From positions 496,001 through 560,000 of the forward strand of contig NZ_CP031148.1 of assembly GCF_003342675.1 (NCBI RefSeq): 64,000 bases of DNA, in the 5' to 3' direction. The notes under the pieces are model-generated. The model made no database searches. It worked only from the letters and a program-made list of their open reading frames with translations, and was not told the origin of the DNA. The DNA is from Haloplanus rubicundus (lineage in GTDB: Archaea > Halobacteriota > Halobacteria > Halobacteriales > Haloferacaceae). Below are positions 35,871 to 44,205 of this stretch, in pieces (within the stretch, counting starts at the first letter, position 1; every line of letters starts with the position of its first letter). The position numbers and the translations under genes were made by a program.

Positions 35871-37099
35871 TTGAGGGTGCCGATACCGATGAGTCGCCAG
35901 CGCGCGCCGACACGGCGGTTGATGGCGATCTGATCCCCCGTCTCCGCGCAGACGGGACGTTTGAGCGACACCTCACACTCGCCGGAGCGAGCGCTCGTCA
36001 CCGCGCCGACCGTCGTCGCGGTGCCGACGGTGAGCATCAGCGGCTCGCCCGTCGAAATCTCCTCGATCTCCTCGCCCTCCTCGCCGACGACGCGGTCGAG
36101 GAGTTCGACGTCCATCTCGAAGGACTCGTAGGTCGGCGGGAGGGTGCCGGGGTCGCCGGCGACCTGCCCCGCGAGCGCGTCACCCTTCGTCAGCGAGGGA
36201 TCGAGCCCCGTGCCGACGCCGAGCAGTCCGCCGGGTCGGGCCACTTCGACCGACCGGCCGCCGGCCTGCAGCGACCGCACCTCGGTCGTGATCGGGCGCC
36301 ACTCGGTCTGGCCCTCCTCCTCGACTTCGCGGCCGGGCCGCAGTTCGAGTTCGTCGCCGACCTCGAGGGTCCCGTCGACGAGGCTCCCGCCGACGACGCC
36401 GCCGTTGAGGTCCTCCCACGTCGTCCCCGGGCGATTGATGTCGAAACTCCGGGCGGCGAACATGCGCGCGGCGTTGCTCTCGTCGCGGTCGGGCGTCGGA
36501 ATCTCTTCCTCGATGGCGCCGATGAGGAGGTCCATGTTCACCTCCTGCTGGGCGCTGATCGGGACGATCGGTGCGTCCTCGGCGACGGTGCCCTCGACGA
36601 ACTCCTCGATCTGCCCGTAGTTGTGGACCGCCTGATCGCGGTCGACGAGGTCGATCTTGTTCTGGGCGATGACGATGTTCTCGACGCCGATGATGTCGAG
36701 CGCCATCAGGTGCTCTTCCGTCTGGGCCTGCGGGACGTCCTCGGTCGCGCTCACGACCAGCACCGCCCCGTCCATGAGCGCCGCGCCCGAGAGCATCGTC
36801 GCCATCAGTGTCTCGTGACCCGGTGCGTCGACGAAGGAGACCGTCCGGAGCACGTCGCTCTCCGAACCGTCCGGACAGGTCTCGTCGACGGTGAACGCCT
36901 CCGGTTCCTCCACGCCGGGGCACTTCCGGAACGTCGCGTCCGCGTACCCGAGTCGGATTGAGATGCCGCGCTTCATCTCCTCGGAGTGCTGGTCGGTCCA
37001 GGACCCACTGAGGGCTTGGACCAGCGTCGTCTTGCCGTGATCGACGTGGCCGACGAGGCCGATGTTCACCTCCGGTTGCTGGTGTGTTTCCGTCGCCAT
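35867..37099 (-). CDS. eif2g: Translation initiation factor aIF2 subunit gamma
   Basis: The 410-residue GTPase delivers initiator tRNA to the small subunit. G1 is GHVDHGKTT (about residue 18), G3 is DAPGHETL, G4 is NKID and SAQQ provides G5. The zinc-finger-like loop has KCPG and TCPDGSES, with only two clear cysteines left. Domains II and III follow ([27 protein letters not shown]). The start at 37099 ([14 protein letters not shown]) is preceded on this strand by TATA-like stretches near 37160 and 37140. It is the first gene of the operon. Confidence 0.96.
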   Translation of the reverse strand: MATETHQQPEVNIGLVGHVDHGKTTLVQALSGSWTDQHSEEMKRGISIRLGYADATFRKCPGVEEPEAFTVDETCPDGSESDVLRTVSFVDAPGHETLMATMLSGAALMDGAVLVVSATEDVPQAQTEEHLMALDIIGVENIVIAQNKIDLVDRDQAVHNYGQIEEFVEGTVAEDAPIVPISAQQEVNMDLLIGAIEEEIPTPDRDESNAARMFAARSFDINRPGTTWEDLNGGVVGGSLVDGTLEVGDELELRPGREVEEEGQTEWRPITTEVRSLQAGGRSVEVARPGGLLGVGTGLDPSLTKGDALAGQVAGDPGTLPPTYESFEMDVELLDRVVGEEGEEIEEISTGEPLMLTVGTATTVGAVTSARSGECEVSLKRPVCAETGDQIAINRRVGARWRLIGIGTLK

Positions 37100-37265
37100 T
37101 GAGAGTAATCTTGGAGGAATTTCGCTCCCTGCCGGTGATAAAGTTGCTGTTTGCCGACGCATATACTCGCGTTCGAGCGTCGGGACCGCCCGGACGCCCG
37201 TGGGAGTGTCCGCGGAGTCACGACCGGACCGACGCCTCTTTGCCCCGACCGACCCCACGCCCGCC

Positions 37266-37895
37266 ATGCTCCGGTACGTCACGACGAACGCCGGGAAGGT
37301 GCGCGAAGCCGAAGAGTACCTCTCCGACGGCTCGGTCTCGCAACTCGATTTCGACTACACCGAGATTCAGGCGCCGACGCTCGAACCCATCGCCGCCCGC
37401 GGCGCCCGCGAGGCCTACCGCCACGCCGGCGAACCCGTCCTCGTCGACGACGCCGGCCTGTTCGTCGACGGCCTCGACGGCTTCCCCGGCCCGTACACCG
37501 CGTACGCCGAGGAGACACTGGGCATCGAGCGGGTGAGTGCGCTCGCCCGCGACGTCGCCGACCCCGAACCGGCACGCGCTGCCTTCCAGTGCGTTCTCGC
37601 GTACTGCGACGGCGATCCGTTCGACGCCAGTCCCGACCCCATCGACCGCGGCGACCGGAGCGCGGCGGCGGCCGTCGACGAGGAGGACTCGGACGCCGAC
37701 CTCCCCGTCAAACTCTTCGAGGGCGTCGTCAGGGGGCGCCTCGTCGAACCGCGCGGTGACGCCGGGTTCGGCTACGATCCCGTGTTCGAACACGAGGGGA
37801 CGACGTTCGCGGAGATGGGGCCGGCGAAGAAAAACGCCGTCTCCCATCGCGGCCGGGCGCTCGGGAAGTTCGCGGAGTGGTACGCCCAGCGCTAG
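37266..37895 (+). CDS. Non-canonical purine NTP pyrophosphatase (RdgB/HAM1)
   Basis: The 209-residue enzyme removes dITP, XTP and similar nucleotides. Visible blocks are [16 protein letters not shown] (nucleotide loop), [19 protein letters not shown] (catalytic Asp), the later [11 protein letters not shown] and [12 protein letters not shown] halophile-typical acidic insertion (around [16 protein letters not shown]) lies between strands. The ATG at 37266 fits the family. It is divergent from eif2g and overlaps the convergent PIN-like gene by four bases. Confidence 0.93.
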   Translation: MLRYVTTNAGKVREAEEYLSDGSVSQLDFDYTEIQAPTLEPIAARGAREAYRHAGEPVLVDDAGLFVDGLDGFPGPYTAYAEETLGIERVSALARDVADPEPARAAFQCVLAYCDGDPFDASPDPIDRGDRSAAAAVDEEDSDADLPVKLFEGVVRGRLVEPRGDAGFGYDPVFEHEGTTFAEMGPAKKNAVSHRGRALGKFAEWYAQR

Positions 37896-38368
37896 CTTCG
37901 CGGGTCCCGGTCCGGCCCCGGATAGTCCCCGTCCACCACCTCGCGATAGAGGCTCTCGGCGTCGAACAGCGACGCGAACGCCCGGGGATGCCGGGCGCTG
38001 GTCTCGACGCGTCCCCGGAGCGCGGCGCCCGCCGACGCCGACAGGAGCGCGTCGTCGAGCGTCAGGAGATGCATCGCGCCGCCGCGGTAGGCGGCGGCGA
38101 GCGCCGGGTGGTCGTCGTCGGGGTGGGTGACGAGTTCACACTCCTCGACGACCCGGGCGCGCCAGTCCCGCGCCAGGTCGGCGTCGCCGAGCGACCGGAT
38201 CACGGCCGCGGCGTCGTCGAGGAGGGGGTCGCTGGCGACGAGGGTCACCCACGAGTGTTCGCGGACGTGATCCAGCGCCGTCCGGGCGGGGCCGCCGACG
38301 AGGAGGTCCGCGGCGAGGACGTCGGCGTCGGCGGTGACCCGTGCGGGCGAGGGCTCAGTCGTCGGCAT
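37892..38368 (-). CDS. PIN-like protein paired with a 33-codon gene
   Basis: The 158-residue protein resembles a degenerate PIN fold: VTADADVLAADLLVGG provides acidic positions, SLGDADLARDWRA a helix and HLLTLDDALLSA the late Asp pair. A conventional third acidic cluster is less clear. It starts at 38368, inside the end of the tiny upstream gene on the same strand, so translation is probably coupled. This layout is common for toxin-antitoxin or small-regulator pairs, but no antitoxin family is recognised. A nuclease role is inference. Confidence 0.7.
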   Translation of the reverse strand: MPTTEPSPARVTADADVLAADLLVGGPARTALDHVREHSWVTLVASDPLLDDAAAVIRSLGDADLARDWRARVVEECELVTHPDDDHPALAAAYRGGAMHLLTLDDALLSASAGAALRGRVETSARHPRAFASLFDAESLYREVVDGDYPGPDRDPRS

Positions 38369-38456
38369 CGTCACGGTGCCGGCGGAGCGCGTCGATCACG
38401 TCCGCCTCGGTTCGGTCGTAGCGCTCGGCGCGCGCGAAGAGGTCGGCCCAGGTCAC
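38355..38456 (-). CDS. Small protein (33 aa) upstream of and overlapping the PIN-like gene
   Basis: A GTG at 38456 opens a frame reading VTWADLFARAERYDRTEAD and then VIDALRRHRDDADD, ending at 38355. The amphipathic helical character and the 14-base overlap with the PIN-like gene start argue for a real, coupled gene rather than chance. It could be an antitoxin or a subunit of the PIN protein. It has no zinc or DNA-binding motif. It is short enough to be missed by routine gene calling. Confidence 0.6.
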   Translation of the reverse strand: MTWADLFARAERYDRTEADVIDALRRHRDDADD

Positions 38457-38533
38457 GAGGGGTGTCCGCGGGGCCGAGCAAAGAGCCTTGCCCGAGGCAT
38501 ATCGCGTGACGGCATACCCCTGTCTGACGCACC

Positions 38534-38541
38534 TTTATAAT
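38534..38541 (+). promoter_or_regulatory. TATA box upstream of a structured non-coding segment
   Basis: The sequence tttataat is a near-ideal archaeal TATA box in otherwise GC-rich DNA. Transcription would begin near 38562, two bases before a strong 8-bp stem. The nearest plus-strand gene start is more than 300 bases away, so this promoter seems placed for an RNA or a long leader. Confidence 0.6.
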
Positions 38542-38561
38542 CGGGCATGGTCAGGATACGC

Positions 38562-38760
38562 CTGGGCGCGCACCACCGGCTTCAGTTCCCATCCTCCCCA
38601 CCCGCGCGCCCGGCACACCCCACTGGCACCTCGGTGCTCGGCGCCGTTCCCCCACGGCGCCGTCTTCGGCGACGCGTTAGCCGGCGGTCCGGCGACACGC
38701 TCTCGGGGCCGGGTACCGGGCTGGGGTGTCGACGCGGTCGAATCCCGGCATCTCGACGCT
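38562..38760 (+). ncRNA. Candidate structured non-coding RNA upstream of the PglX-like gene
   Basis: No convincing gene occupies 38457-38865. Within it, behind the TATA box, several perfect inverted repeats follow one another: GGGCGCGC (38564-38571) with GCGCGCCC (38604-38611); CGGCGCCGT (38639-38647) with ACGGCGCCG (38654-38662); and GCCGG/CCGGC inside GCGT/ACGC (38673-38700). Further on, a GGTACC-centred palindrome (CCGGGTACCGGG) occurs. The start and end are estimates. It lacks the signature segments of SRP RNA and RNase P RNA, and I cannot fold it as a tRNA. It may also be the long leader of the methyltransferase mRNA. Confidence 0.35.
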
Positions 38761-38865
38761 CACCGAAGACATCGACCGAGCCGTCCCGATCAAGAGCTAG
38801 GCCGGCCGTTCGCCAAGATTAAAGACGCTCCTGTCGGTCGATGTTTGCATACTGGATCACGGTCC

Positions 38866-41800
38866 ATGGCAGGCGATTCACGCTCCCGACGGACGGCACA
38901 ACTGGACAAGGCCGAACGTGAACATCTCGACGCAGTCGTCGAGAAGCTCCGCGAACGGGCCGAGGACAACGTCCGATATCAACTGACGCGGCAGGGTCTG
39001 GACGACGAGCCGGTGAATTCGGCATCGCTGGACGCGGATCTGGCGCCGCTCGTCGAGGCCATCGAGCTAGAGCGGGCCGACGGCGACACGTGGACCGAGG
39101 CGTTCGAGCAGTACGTCACGGGGGTCGGGTACACCGTCGTCAACCGGCTGGCCGCGTTGCGCTGTCTGGACGTTCGCGAGTTCGTCGACGAGGCGGTGAC
39201 CGTGTTCAAAGCGAACGGGCTGACGCCCGCCGCCGAACGGCTCGTCCACGAGGCGTTCCTGCCGGCAGACGAGGCGACTCTCGAAGCGTACCACGACGCC
39301 TGTGACGATCTGGCCGACGAGATCGGGATTCTCTTCGACCGCGAGTCGGCGTACAGCCTGGTCGATCCCGACGCCGACACGTTCGAGGAACTGTGTGGGC
39401 TGCTCGACGAGGTTCCGGACGCAGTCTGGCGCGCGGACGACGTACTCGGGTGGGTCTACGAGTATTACAACCGTCCCGTCGTCGAAGCAATCGACGCGAG
39501 GAACACCCTCGAACCGGACGATGTCGGCCCGGCAAACCAGTTCTACACGCCTCACTGGGTCGTTCGGATGCTCGCCGACAACAGCCTCGGGAAGCTCTAT
39601 CTCGAGGCGACCGGGCGGGAAGACGCCGTTCCGGAGCCCGACGCCCTCTCGCCCGAGGCACGAAAGGAACGCCTCGTCACGCCCGACGACGCACCGACCG
39701 TCGCCGAACTCTGCACTTATCTCATCCCCGACGGGGACGGCGGGGACGCCCCGTCGTTCGACCACCCCTCCGAGCTTCGCGTCCTCGACCCCGCCTGTGG
39801 GAGCGGGCATTTCCTGCTCTACGCCTTCGACATTCTGGAGCGGATCTGGTGGGCCGAAACCGACCTCGACCGACGCGAGATTCCGGCGAAGATCCTCGAA
39901 CACAACCTCTACGGGGTCGACATCGACCTGCGGTCCTGCAAGCTCTCGGCGTTCAACCTCTATCTGAAGGCGCGAACCCGGGCCGAGAAAGAGGGCGGGG
40001 CGTTCGAGATGCCGAACGTCGGCATCGTCTGTGCCGACGCTCGGGTCGCCGACGTCGAGGCGGCCATCGACGTCCTCGACCGGATCGCGGGCGACGGAAC
40101 GGCGGTGCGCGAGGCACTCGACGAGATCGTCGAGGCGTTCCGGACGACGCCGGCGCTCGGGAGTCTGCTGGACGTACAGGGGACCCTCTCGGAGGCGTTC
40201 GTCGCACAGGGGACGGACGCCGTGGAGTGGGGCGGCGACGCGCAGAAGCCGTTGAACGGGGTCCTGCGACAGCTCCGGGACGCCGTCGACGAGCGGACGG
40301 CCGATTCCTTCGACGAGCAGCACCTCCGGAGCTTCCTGCATCTGCTGGTGGTGTTGACGCAGGACTACGACGTCGCGTTGATGAATCCGCCCTACGGGGC
40401 GCGGGGCCGGATGCCGAGCGACGTCACCGACTACGTCGAGGAGCACTACAGATACGGTCCGGAATACTACGTCAATTTCGTCGAAGCCTGTGATCGGCTC
40501 TCGAAGCGGAACGGTCGTCTCGGGATGATCGTACAGCGGTCGTTCATGTACAAGCGCAGTTTTCGGGAGTTCCGCGAGGACTTCATCGGCCAACTCGGCG
40601 CGTTCGACTTCCTCGCGGAGTACGGGATCGGTGTCCTCGACAAGGCGACCGTTCGAACCGCCGGGACCGTCATCAGAACGGGGCGTAACGTCGCCGAGGA
40701 TGTGGAAGGATTGTTTTACCGCCTTCACGATCCGGATCCCGGGGAGAAACAGGACGCCTTCCTTCGATCCGCGTTCACCAGTACGACGGGGGAGATCCAG
40801 CGGCAGTACCGACGCAAGCTACGCGAGTTCGAGCGCATCCCCGGCAGCCCGCTCTCCTACTGGGCCTCCACCGAACTCCGGTCACTGTACGAGGCCGAGA
40901 CGGTGTTCGACGCGGAAAACGGGAACGTCGACCGGGACAGTCTCGGGGTCGTCAAACAGGGCCTCGCCACGGCGGACGACGCGCGGTTCACCCGACACTT
41001 CTGGGAGACTCACGACGACTCGTGGCGACCGTTCGCAAAGGGTGGTGAAGACGCGTGGACGCTGCCGTCGATCGACCTGAGCGTTCTGTGGGGTGATGAC
41101 GGCACCGAAATCAAACGATACTGTGGGTCCAGACCCCAGAATACGCAGTACTACTTCGGCGAAGCTCTCACCTACACGTACATGAAATCGAGCGGGCGCC
41201 GGTTCGGCTATCTGCATCCGTCCTCGATTTTCGGCCACGCGGGGAACGTGTTCGTCCCGAACCGGGAGACCTGGAAGGCGCTCGCGTACGCGAACAGTCA
41301 TCTGGTGACGTATCTCATGCTCTGCCAGACGCCGGAGCGACATTGGGAGGTGGGGAACGTCTCGAAGCTCCCGTGGCCCAGTAGCCTCGCGGAGGCCGAC
41401 GGCATCGTGGACTCCGTCGAACACATCGCGGGCGCGATGCTCGCGACGCGGCAGTACGATCCGGCGTCACCGCACTACGAGGGTCCCCCGCTTCTCGACG
41501 GACTCGGGGACGGCTGGGTCCCGGACGTCTACACGACCCATCCCCATCGTCGACTCACGCGAGAGATAGCCGTCCCGGACCGGGTCGAACGCGTCTCGGT
41601 CGAGACGCCGATCAGGGAGTTGGGGGCCGCACACAGACGACGCGAAGCCCGACTCCGGGGCCGAATGGAGGCCTCGTTCGACGACATCGAGCGAACGATC
41701 CGGCGAGCGCTGGATCTCGGTGACGCGGCAGTCGACGAGATACGCACGGAAGTCGCGCTTCGAACGAACGAGACCCCTTGTGAACGGGACACGGCCGATC

Positions 41801-43062
41801 CGGAATCCATCACCGACCCCGGAGGGGACCTTCCGGAGATGGTCACCCATCTCCTGCTCCATCTCACGCACCGAATCGTCCACGAGGCCGACGACGGCAT
41901 CGTCCCGATTTCGGACGTCGGTGGGGAGCCGGACCTCCTCGCTCGGCTCGAACGCGAGTTCGAGCGCATCTGGGGGCCCCACGCCCCCACTCGCCTCGCG
42001 GAGGTCGACCGAGTCCTCGGCAGCCGAACCGCGGACGAAGCGGCGTATCCGAACCTCCGCGCGTGGCTCGAAGACGATCTCTTCGACGCCCACGTCTCCA
42101 CGTTCGACCGCACGCCGATCCTGTGGCGACTCACGACCGAGCGACTCGTCTCCGACCCGGAGGGTGAGGGATTCGCCTGTCTCGTCGACTACCACCAGCT
42201 AGATTCGGGCGTCTTCGACCGCCTGCAGAACCGATACCTCGAACCGCGCAAGGCGCTCCTTCGGGAGCGACGGCGCGCCGCGAACCGGCGGCGTGGCGAC
42301 GACTCGCTCTCGGCGTGCGAGAAAGCCGCGGCAGACGAGTACACCCGCTGTGAGAGCGGGCTCGAACAGATTGCCGTCTTCGAGGAGCGACTGGCCGAGC
42401 TAGCTCGCCCGTCGCCGCGCGAGTGGCCCGAGGAGAAGCGGCGGATCGCGGCGGACGCCGTGCAGTCGGTGGCCGAGTTCAGAGAGGACACGGCGGCACG
42501 TCTGGAGACGCTGGAAGAACTGGCCGACCGCGACGACGTCGAGATGGACGCCCTGTTCAGCCCGTCCTTCTACGAGACGGTGCAGGAGAACCGAGAGGAG
42601 TGGCTCGACGCGCTCGACGATCTCCAATCTGCCTTCGAGGCCTACGCGGCCGACGGGTCCGTGCCGGTCGAGGCACACCGCTACGACCTCTTCGAGTACT
42701 ACGACGACCTCGTCGGTTCGACACACTACGCGAGCAACGGGATTCTGTTCACGACGTACTACTTCGGAACGTTCGAGGACACCGGGCGGGATCGGCTCGG
42801 CGACGGCGGTGTTTCGGAACGTGAACGCTTACTCTCCGAGTTGGCGACTGGACTCGACGAGTACGAGGACCTCGCGGATGGCATCGCCGCGGCGTGCGAC
42901 GCCGTCGCGAGCGACATCTCCGCCGAGTGGGCGGACCGAGCGCTCTCGGAGATCACGACCGCCGGCTACCAACCGAACCGAAAACACGGCGTCGAGATCA
43001 ACATTCGACCGCTCGCTGACGCGAAGGTCGTCCCGGAGACGGTCGAAGACGACGTTCTCTGA
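38866..43062 (+). CDS. PglX/Eco57I-type adenine-specific DNA methyltransferase (BREX-5-like), solitary
   Basis: The 1398-residue protein has an N-terminal helical region, a class I methyltransferase core with the SAM loop VLDPACGSGHFLLYAF (about residue 306) and the catalytic NPPYG (about 507), which marks N6-adenine methylation, then long target-recognition and coiled-coil regions. Its opening (SRSRRTAQLDKAEREHLD) and length resemble haloarchaeal BREX PglX proteins. BREX uses PglX to mark host DNA and restrict phage with PglZ, BrxC and others, none of which are in this window. It may therefore be an orphan methylase, a single-chain type IIG restriction enzyme or a relic. The ATG at 38866 is chosen because everything before it reads as non-coding. 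Confidence 0.85.
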   Translation: MAGDSRSRRTAQLDKAEREHLDAVVEKLRERAEDNVRYQLTRQGLDDEPVNSASLDADLAPLVEAIELERADGDTWTEAFEQYVTGVGYTVVNRLAALRCLDVREFVDEAVTVFKANGLTPAAERLVHEAFLPADEATLEAYHDACDDLADEIGILFDRESAYSLVDPDADTFEELCGLLDEVPDAVWRADDVLGWVYEYYNRPVVEAIDARNTLEPDDVGPANQFYTPHWVVRMLADNSLGKLYLEATGREDAVPEPDALSPEARKERLVTPDDAPTVAELCTYLIPDGDGGDAPSFDHPSELRVLDPACGSGHFLLYAFDILERIWWAETDLDRREIPAKILEHNLYGVDIDLRSCKLSAFNLYLKARTRAEKEGGAFEMPNVGIVCADARVADVEAAIDVLDRIAGDGTAVREALDEIVEAFRTTPALGSLLDVQGTLSEAFVAQGTDAVEWGGDAQKPLNGVLRQLRDAVDERTADSFDEQHLRSFLHLLVVLTQDYDVALMNPPYGARGRMPSDVTDYVEEHYRYGPEYYVNFVEACDRLSKRNGRLGMIVQRSFMYKRSFREFREDFIGQLGAFDFLAEYGIGVLDKATVRTAGTVIRTGRNVAEDVEGLFYRLHDPDPGEKQDAFLRSAFTSTTGEIQRQYRRKLREFERIPGSPLSYWASTELRSLYEAETVFDAENGNVDRDSLGVVKQGLATADDARFTRHFWETHDDSWRPFAKGGEDAWTLPSIDLSVLWGDDGTEIKRYCGSRPQNTQYYFGEALTYTYMKSSGRRFGYLHPSSIFGHAGNVFVPNRETWKALAYANSHLVTYLMLCQTPERHWEVGNVSKLPWPSSLAEADGIVDSVEHIAGAMLATRQYDPASPHYEGPPLLDGLGDGWVPDVYTTHPHRRLTREIAVPDRVERVSVETPIRELGAAHRRREARLRGRMEASFDDIERTIRRALDLGDAAVDEIRTEVALRTNETPCERDTADPESITDPGGDLPEMVTHLLLHLTHRIVHEADDGIVPISDVGGEPDLLARLEREFERIWGPHAPTRLAEVDRVLGSRTADEAAYPNLRAWLEDDLFDAHVSTFDRTPILWRLTTERLVSDPEGEGFACLVDYHQLDSGVFDRLQNRYLEPRKALLRERRRAANRRRGDDSLSACEKAAADEYTRCESGLEQIAVFEERLAELARPSPREWPEEKRRIAADAVQSVAEFREDTAARLETLEELADRDDVEMDALFSPSFYETVQENREEWLDALDDLQSAFEAYAADGSVPVEAHRYDLFEYYDDLVGSTHYASNGILFTTYYFGTFEDTGRDRLGDGGVSERERLLSELATGLDEYEDLADGIAAACDAVASDISAEWADRALSEITTAGYQPNRKHGVEINIRPLADAKVVPETVEDDVL

Positions 43063-43156
43063 GCGTGCCCGCGACCAAGCCCCTTCGTCTGGTTCGACTC
43101 CACGGGTCTTTCGTTCACCCGGCACCCATCGCTACTCGGTGGTTGAGTTCACAGAA

Positions 43157-43192
43157 AGCCTAGGCGGGATTTGGAACACCGGGGCTCTCGTC
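43157..43192 (-). repeat. Decayed copy of the tRNA-Thr 3' end (possible attachment site)
   Basis: The plus strand reads agcctaggcgggatttgg, then aacaccggggctctcgtc, against agcctaggccgggatttg, then aacccggggtctcgtc in tRNA-Thr (44091-44124). The match covers the T-arm and acceptor end with about three single-base indels, in the same orientation. The intact tRNA lies 934 bases further on, with the UPF0175/PIN pair between. This is the geometry left by integrase-mediated insertion at a tRNA 3' end, now eroded. No integrase gene is present. The rest of 43063-43323 shows no gene. Confidence 0.7.
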
Positions 43193-43323
43193 GCCGCCTC
43201 TGGCGGTCACACGTCGTGGTTTAGCGGGCTGTACCGACTGAGAAGGGAGCTGTTCACGCCGATTCCCGGTTCAACGCCCGGGCGGGTACATTCTTACGTA
43301 GGGAGGCCGGAGATAGGGATGTA

Positions 43324-43548
43324 ATGGCGTCGTCCACCAGTTCCGAACCCACCGACGAGTTGGCGACCGCCGTCGGCCAGTACGTCCTCGGTGAGATCTC
43401 CCTCGGGAAGGCCGCCGAGGCGGCAGGGATGTCCCGCTGGGAGTTCGAGGAAGTGCTTCGGGATGCCGGTTTCGAGGCACTGTACGGGCCGCGAACGGAC
43501 GACCAGCTGGAAGCGGAACTCGACACCGCCCAGGACCTCGGCGAGTAA
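43324..43548 (+). CDS. UPF0175-family antitoxin-like protein
   Basis: The 74-residue protein matches UPF0175: AVGQYVLGEISLGKAAEAAG, then MSRWEFEEVLRDAG, a helix-turn-helix-like pair. UPF0175 members usually precede PIN nucleases and probably bind DNA and the partner. The next gene starts on the base following its stop. The ATG at 43324 fits the family start. The pair sits between a decayed and an intact tRNA-Thr end, consistent with acquisition. Confidence 0.88.
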   Translation: MASSTSSEPTDELATAVGQYVLGEISLGKAAEAAGMSRWEFEEVLRDAGFEALYGPRTDDQLEAELDTAQDLGE

Positions 43549-44061
43549 ATGGCGGAACGGCATCCGCAACCGGTGTTTCTCGACACGACCGTCGTCAGCA
43601 ACTTCGCCAGCACGGACGGAATCGGATTGCTCACGACGGTGCTCGACTCGCCGGTCGTCGTGCCTGCCGTTCGCGAGGAGATCGAACGCGGGGAGCGTGC
43701 CGGATACGAGTATCTCGATGCGGTAGTCGATGCGCTCGCCGAGTCGCTACCTGTTCGAGAGGTACCGTCCGAAGCCGACCATTCGGACATCCGCGACCGA
43801 CTCGACGCGGGTGAAGCGGAGTCGATACTGGGTGCGCTCGAACACGGCGGAACGGTAGCGACGGATGACCTGGCGGCCCGTCGAGTCGCCGAGAGTAGGG
43901 AGGTCCCCGTCACGGGTTCGGTCGGACTGCTCGTGCTGGGTGTCGAACGCGGGACGATTGCTAGCGAAACGGCTGACGACTGGCTCGATGGATGGCGAAA
44001 ACATCGAGGATACTACGCGCCGGTCGAGAGCGTGAAAGAGTTACTTGACGACGAGCAGTAG
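43549..44061 (+). CDS. PIN-like toxin, DUF3368 family
   Basis: The 170-residue protein begins with VFLDTTVVSNFASTDGIGLL (first Asp, Asn), has VVVPAVREEIERG (Glu), LDAGEAESILGALEHG (acid cluster) and VATDDLAARRVAE (late Asp pair), the DUF3368/PIN pattern. Such proteins are probably RNases neutralised by the UPF0175 partner. Codons directly abut the antitoxin gene (TAA-ATG). Base use is slightly less GC-biased than in neighbours, which fits transfer but is not proof. Confidence 0.88.
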   Translation: MAERHPQPVFLDTTVVSNFASTDGIGLLTTVLDSPVVVPAVREEIERGERAGYEYLDAVVDALAESLPVREVPSEADHSDIRDRLDAGEAESILGALEHGGTVATDDLAARRVAESREVPVTGSVGLLVLGVERGTIASETADDWLDGWRKHRGYYAPVESVKELLDDEQ

Positions 44062-44090
44062 AAACGAGGACAGTCTGCGCCGCAGGCGCA

Positions 44091-44162
44091 AGCCTAGGCC
44101 GGGATTTGAACCCGGGGTCTCGTCCTTACCAAGGACGCGCTTTACCGCTAAGCTACCCAGGC
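44091..44162 (-). tRNA. tRNA-Thr (anticodon GGT)
   Basis: Read on the minus strand, the acceptor stem is GCCTGGG with CCTAGGC (one G-T pair) and a T discriminator. The anticodon stem CGTCC/GGACG holds TTGGTAA with anticodon GGT (44128-44130 on the complement). The T-arm is CCGGG-TTCAAAT-CCCGG. There is no intron and no encoded CCA. Its 3' end is duplicated, in decayed form, at 43157-43192. Confidence 0.96.
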
Positions 44163-44205
44163 ACGCGTACACCGCTTGGCCGGAATCGTCTTTAGGCGTT
44201 TCGAT

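Noticed and set aside
38562-38760. SRP RNA, RNase P RNA or an intron-bearing tRNA as identity of the hairpin-rich segment
   Set aside because: The conserved SRP helix 8 sequence, the RNase P core segments and a consistent cloverleaf are all absent on both strands.
38484-38865. Extending the PglX-like gene upstream in the same open frame
   Set aside because: The extension is Pro/Arg/His-rich, unlike the acidic protein that follows, and covers the hairpin-rich segment.
38866-44061. A complete BREX or restriction system
   Set aside because: Only the methyltransferase-like gene and a UPF0175/PIN pair are present; no PglZ, BrxC or separate nuclease was found.
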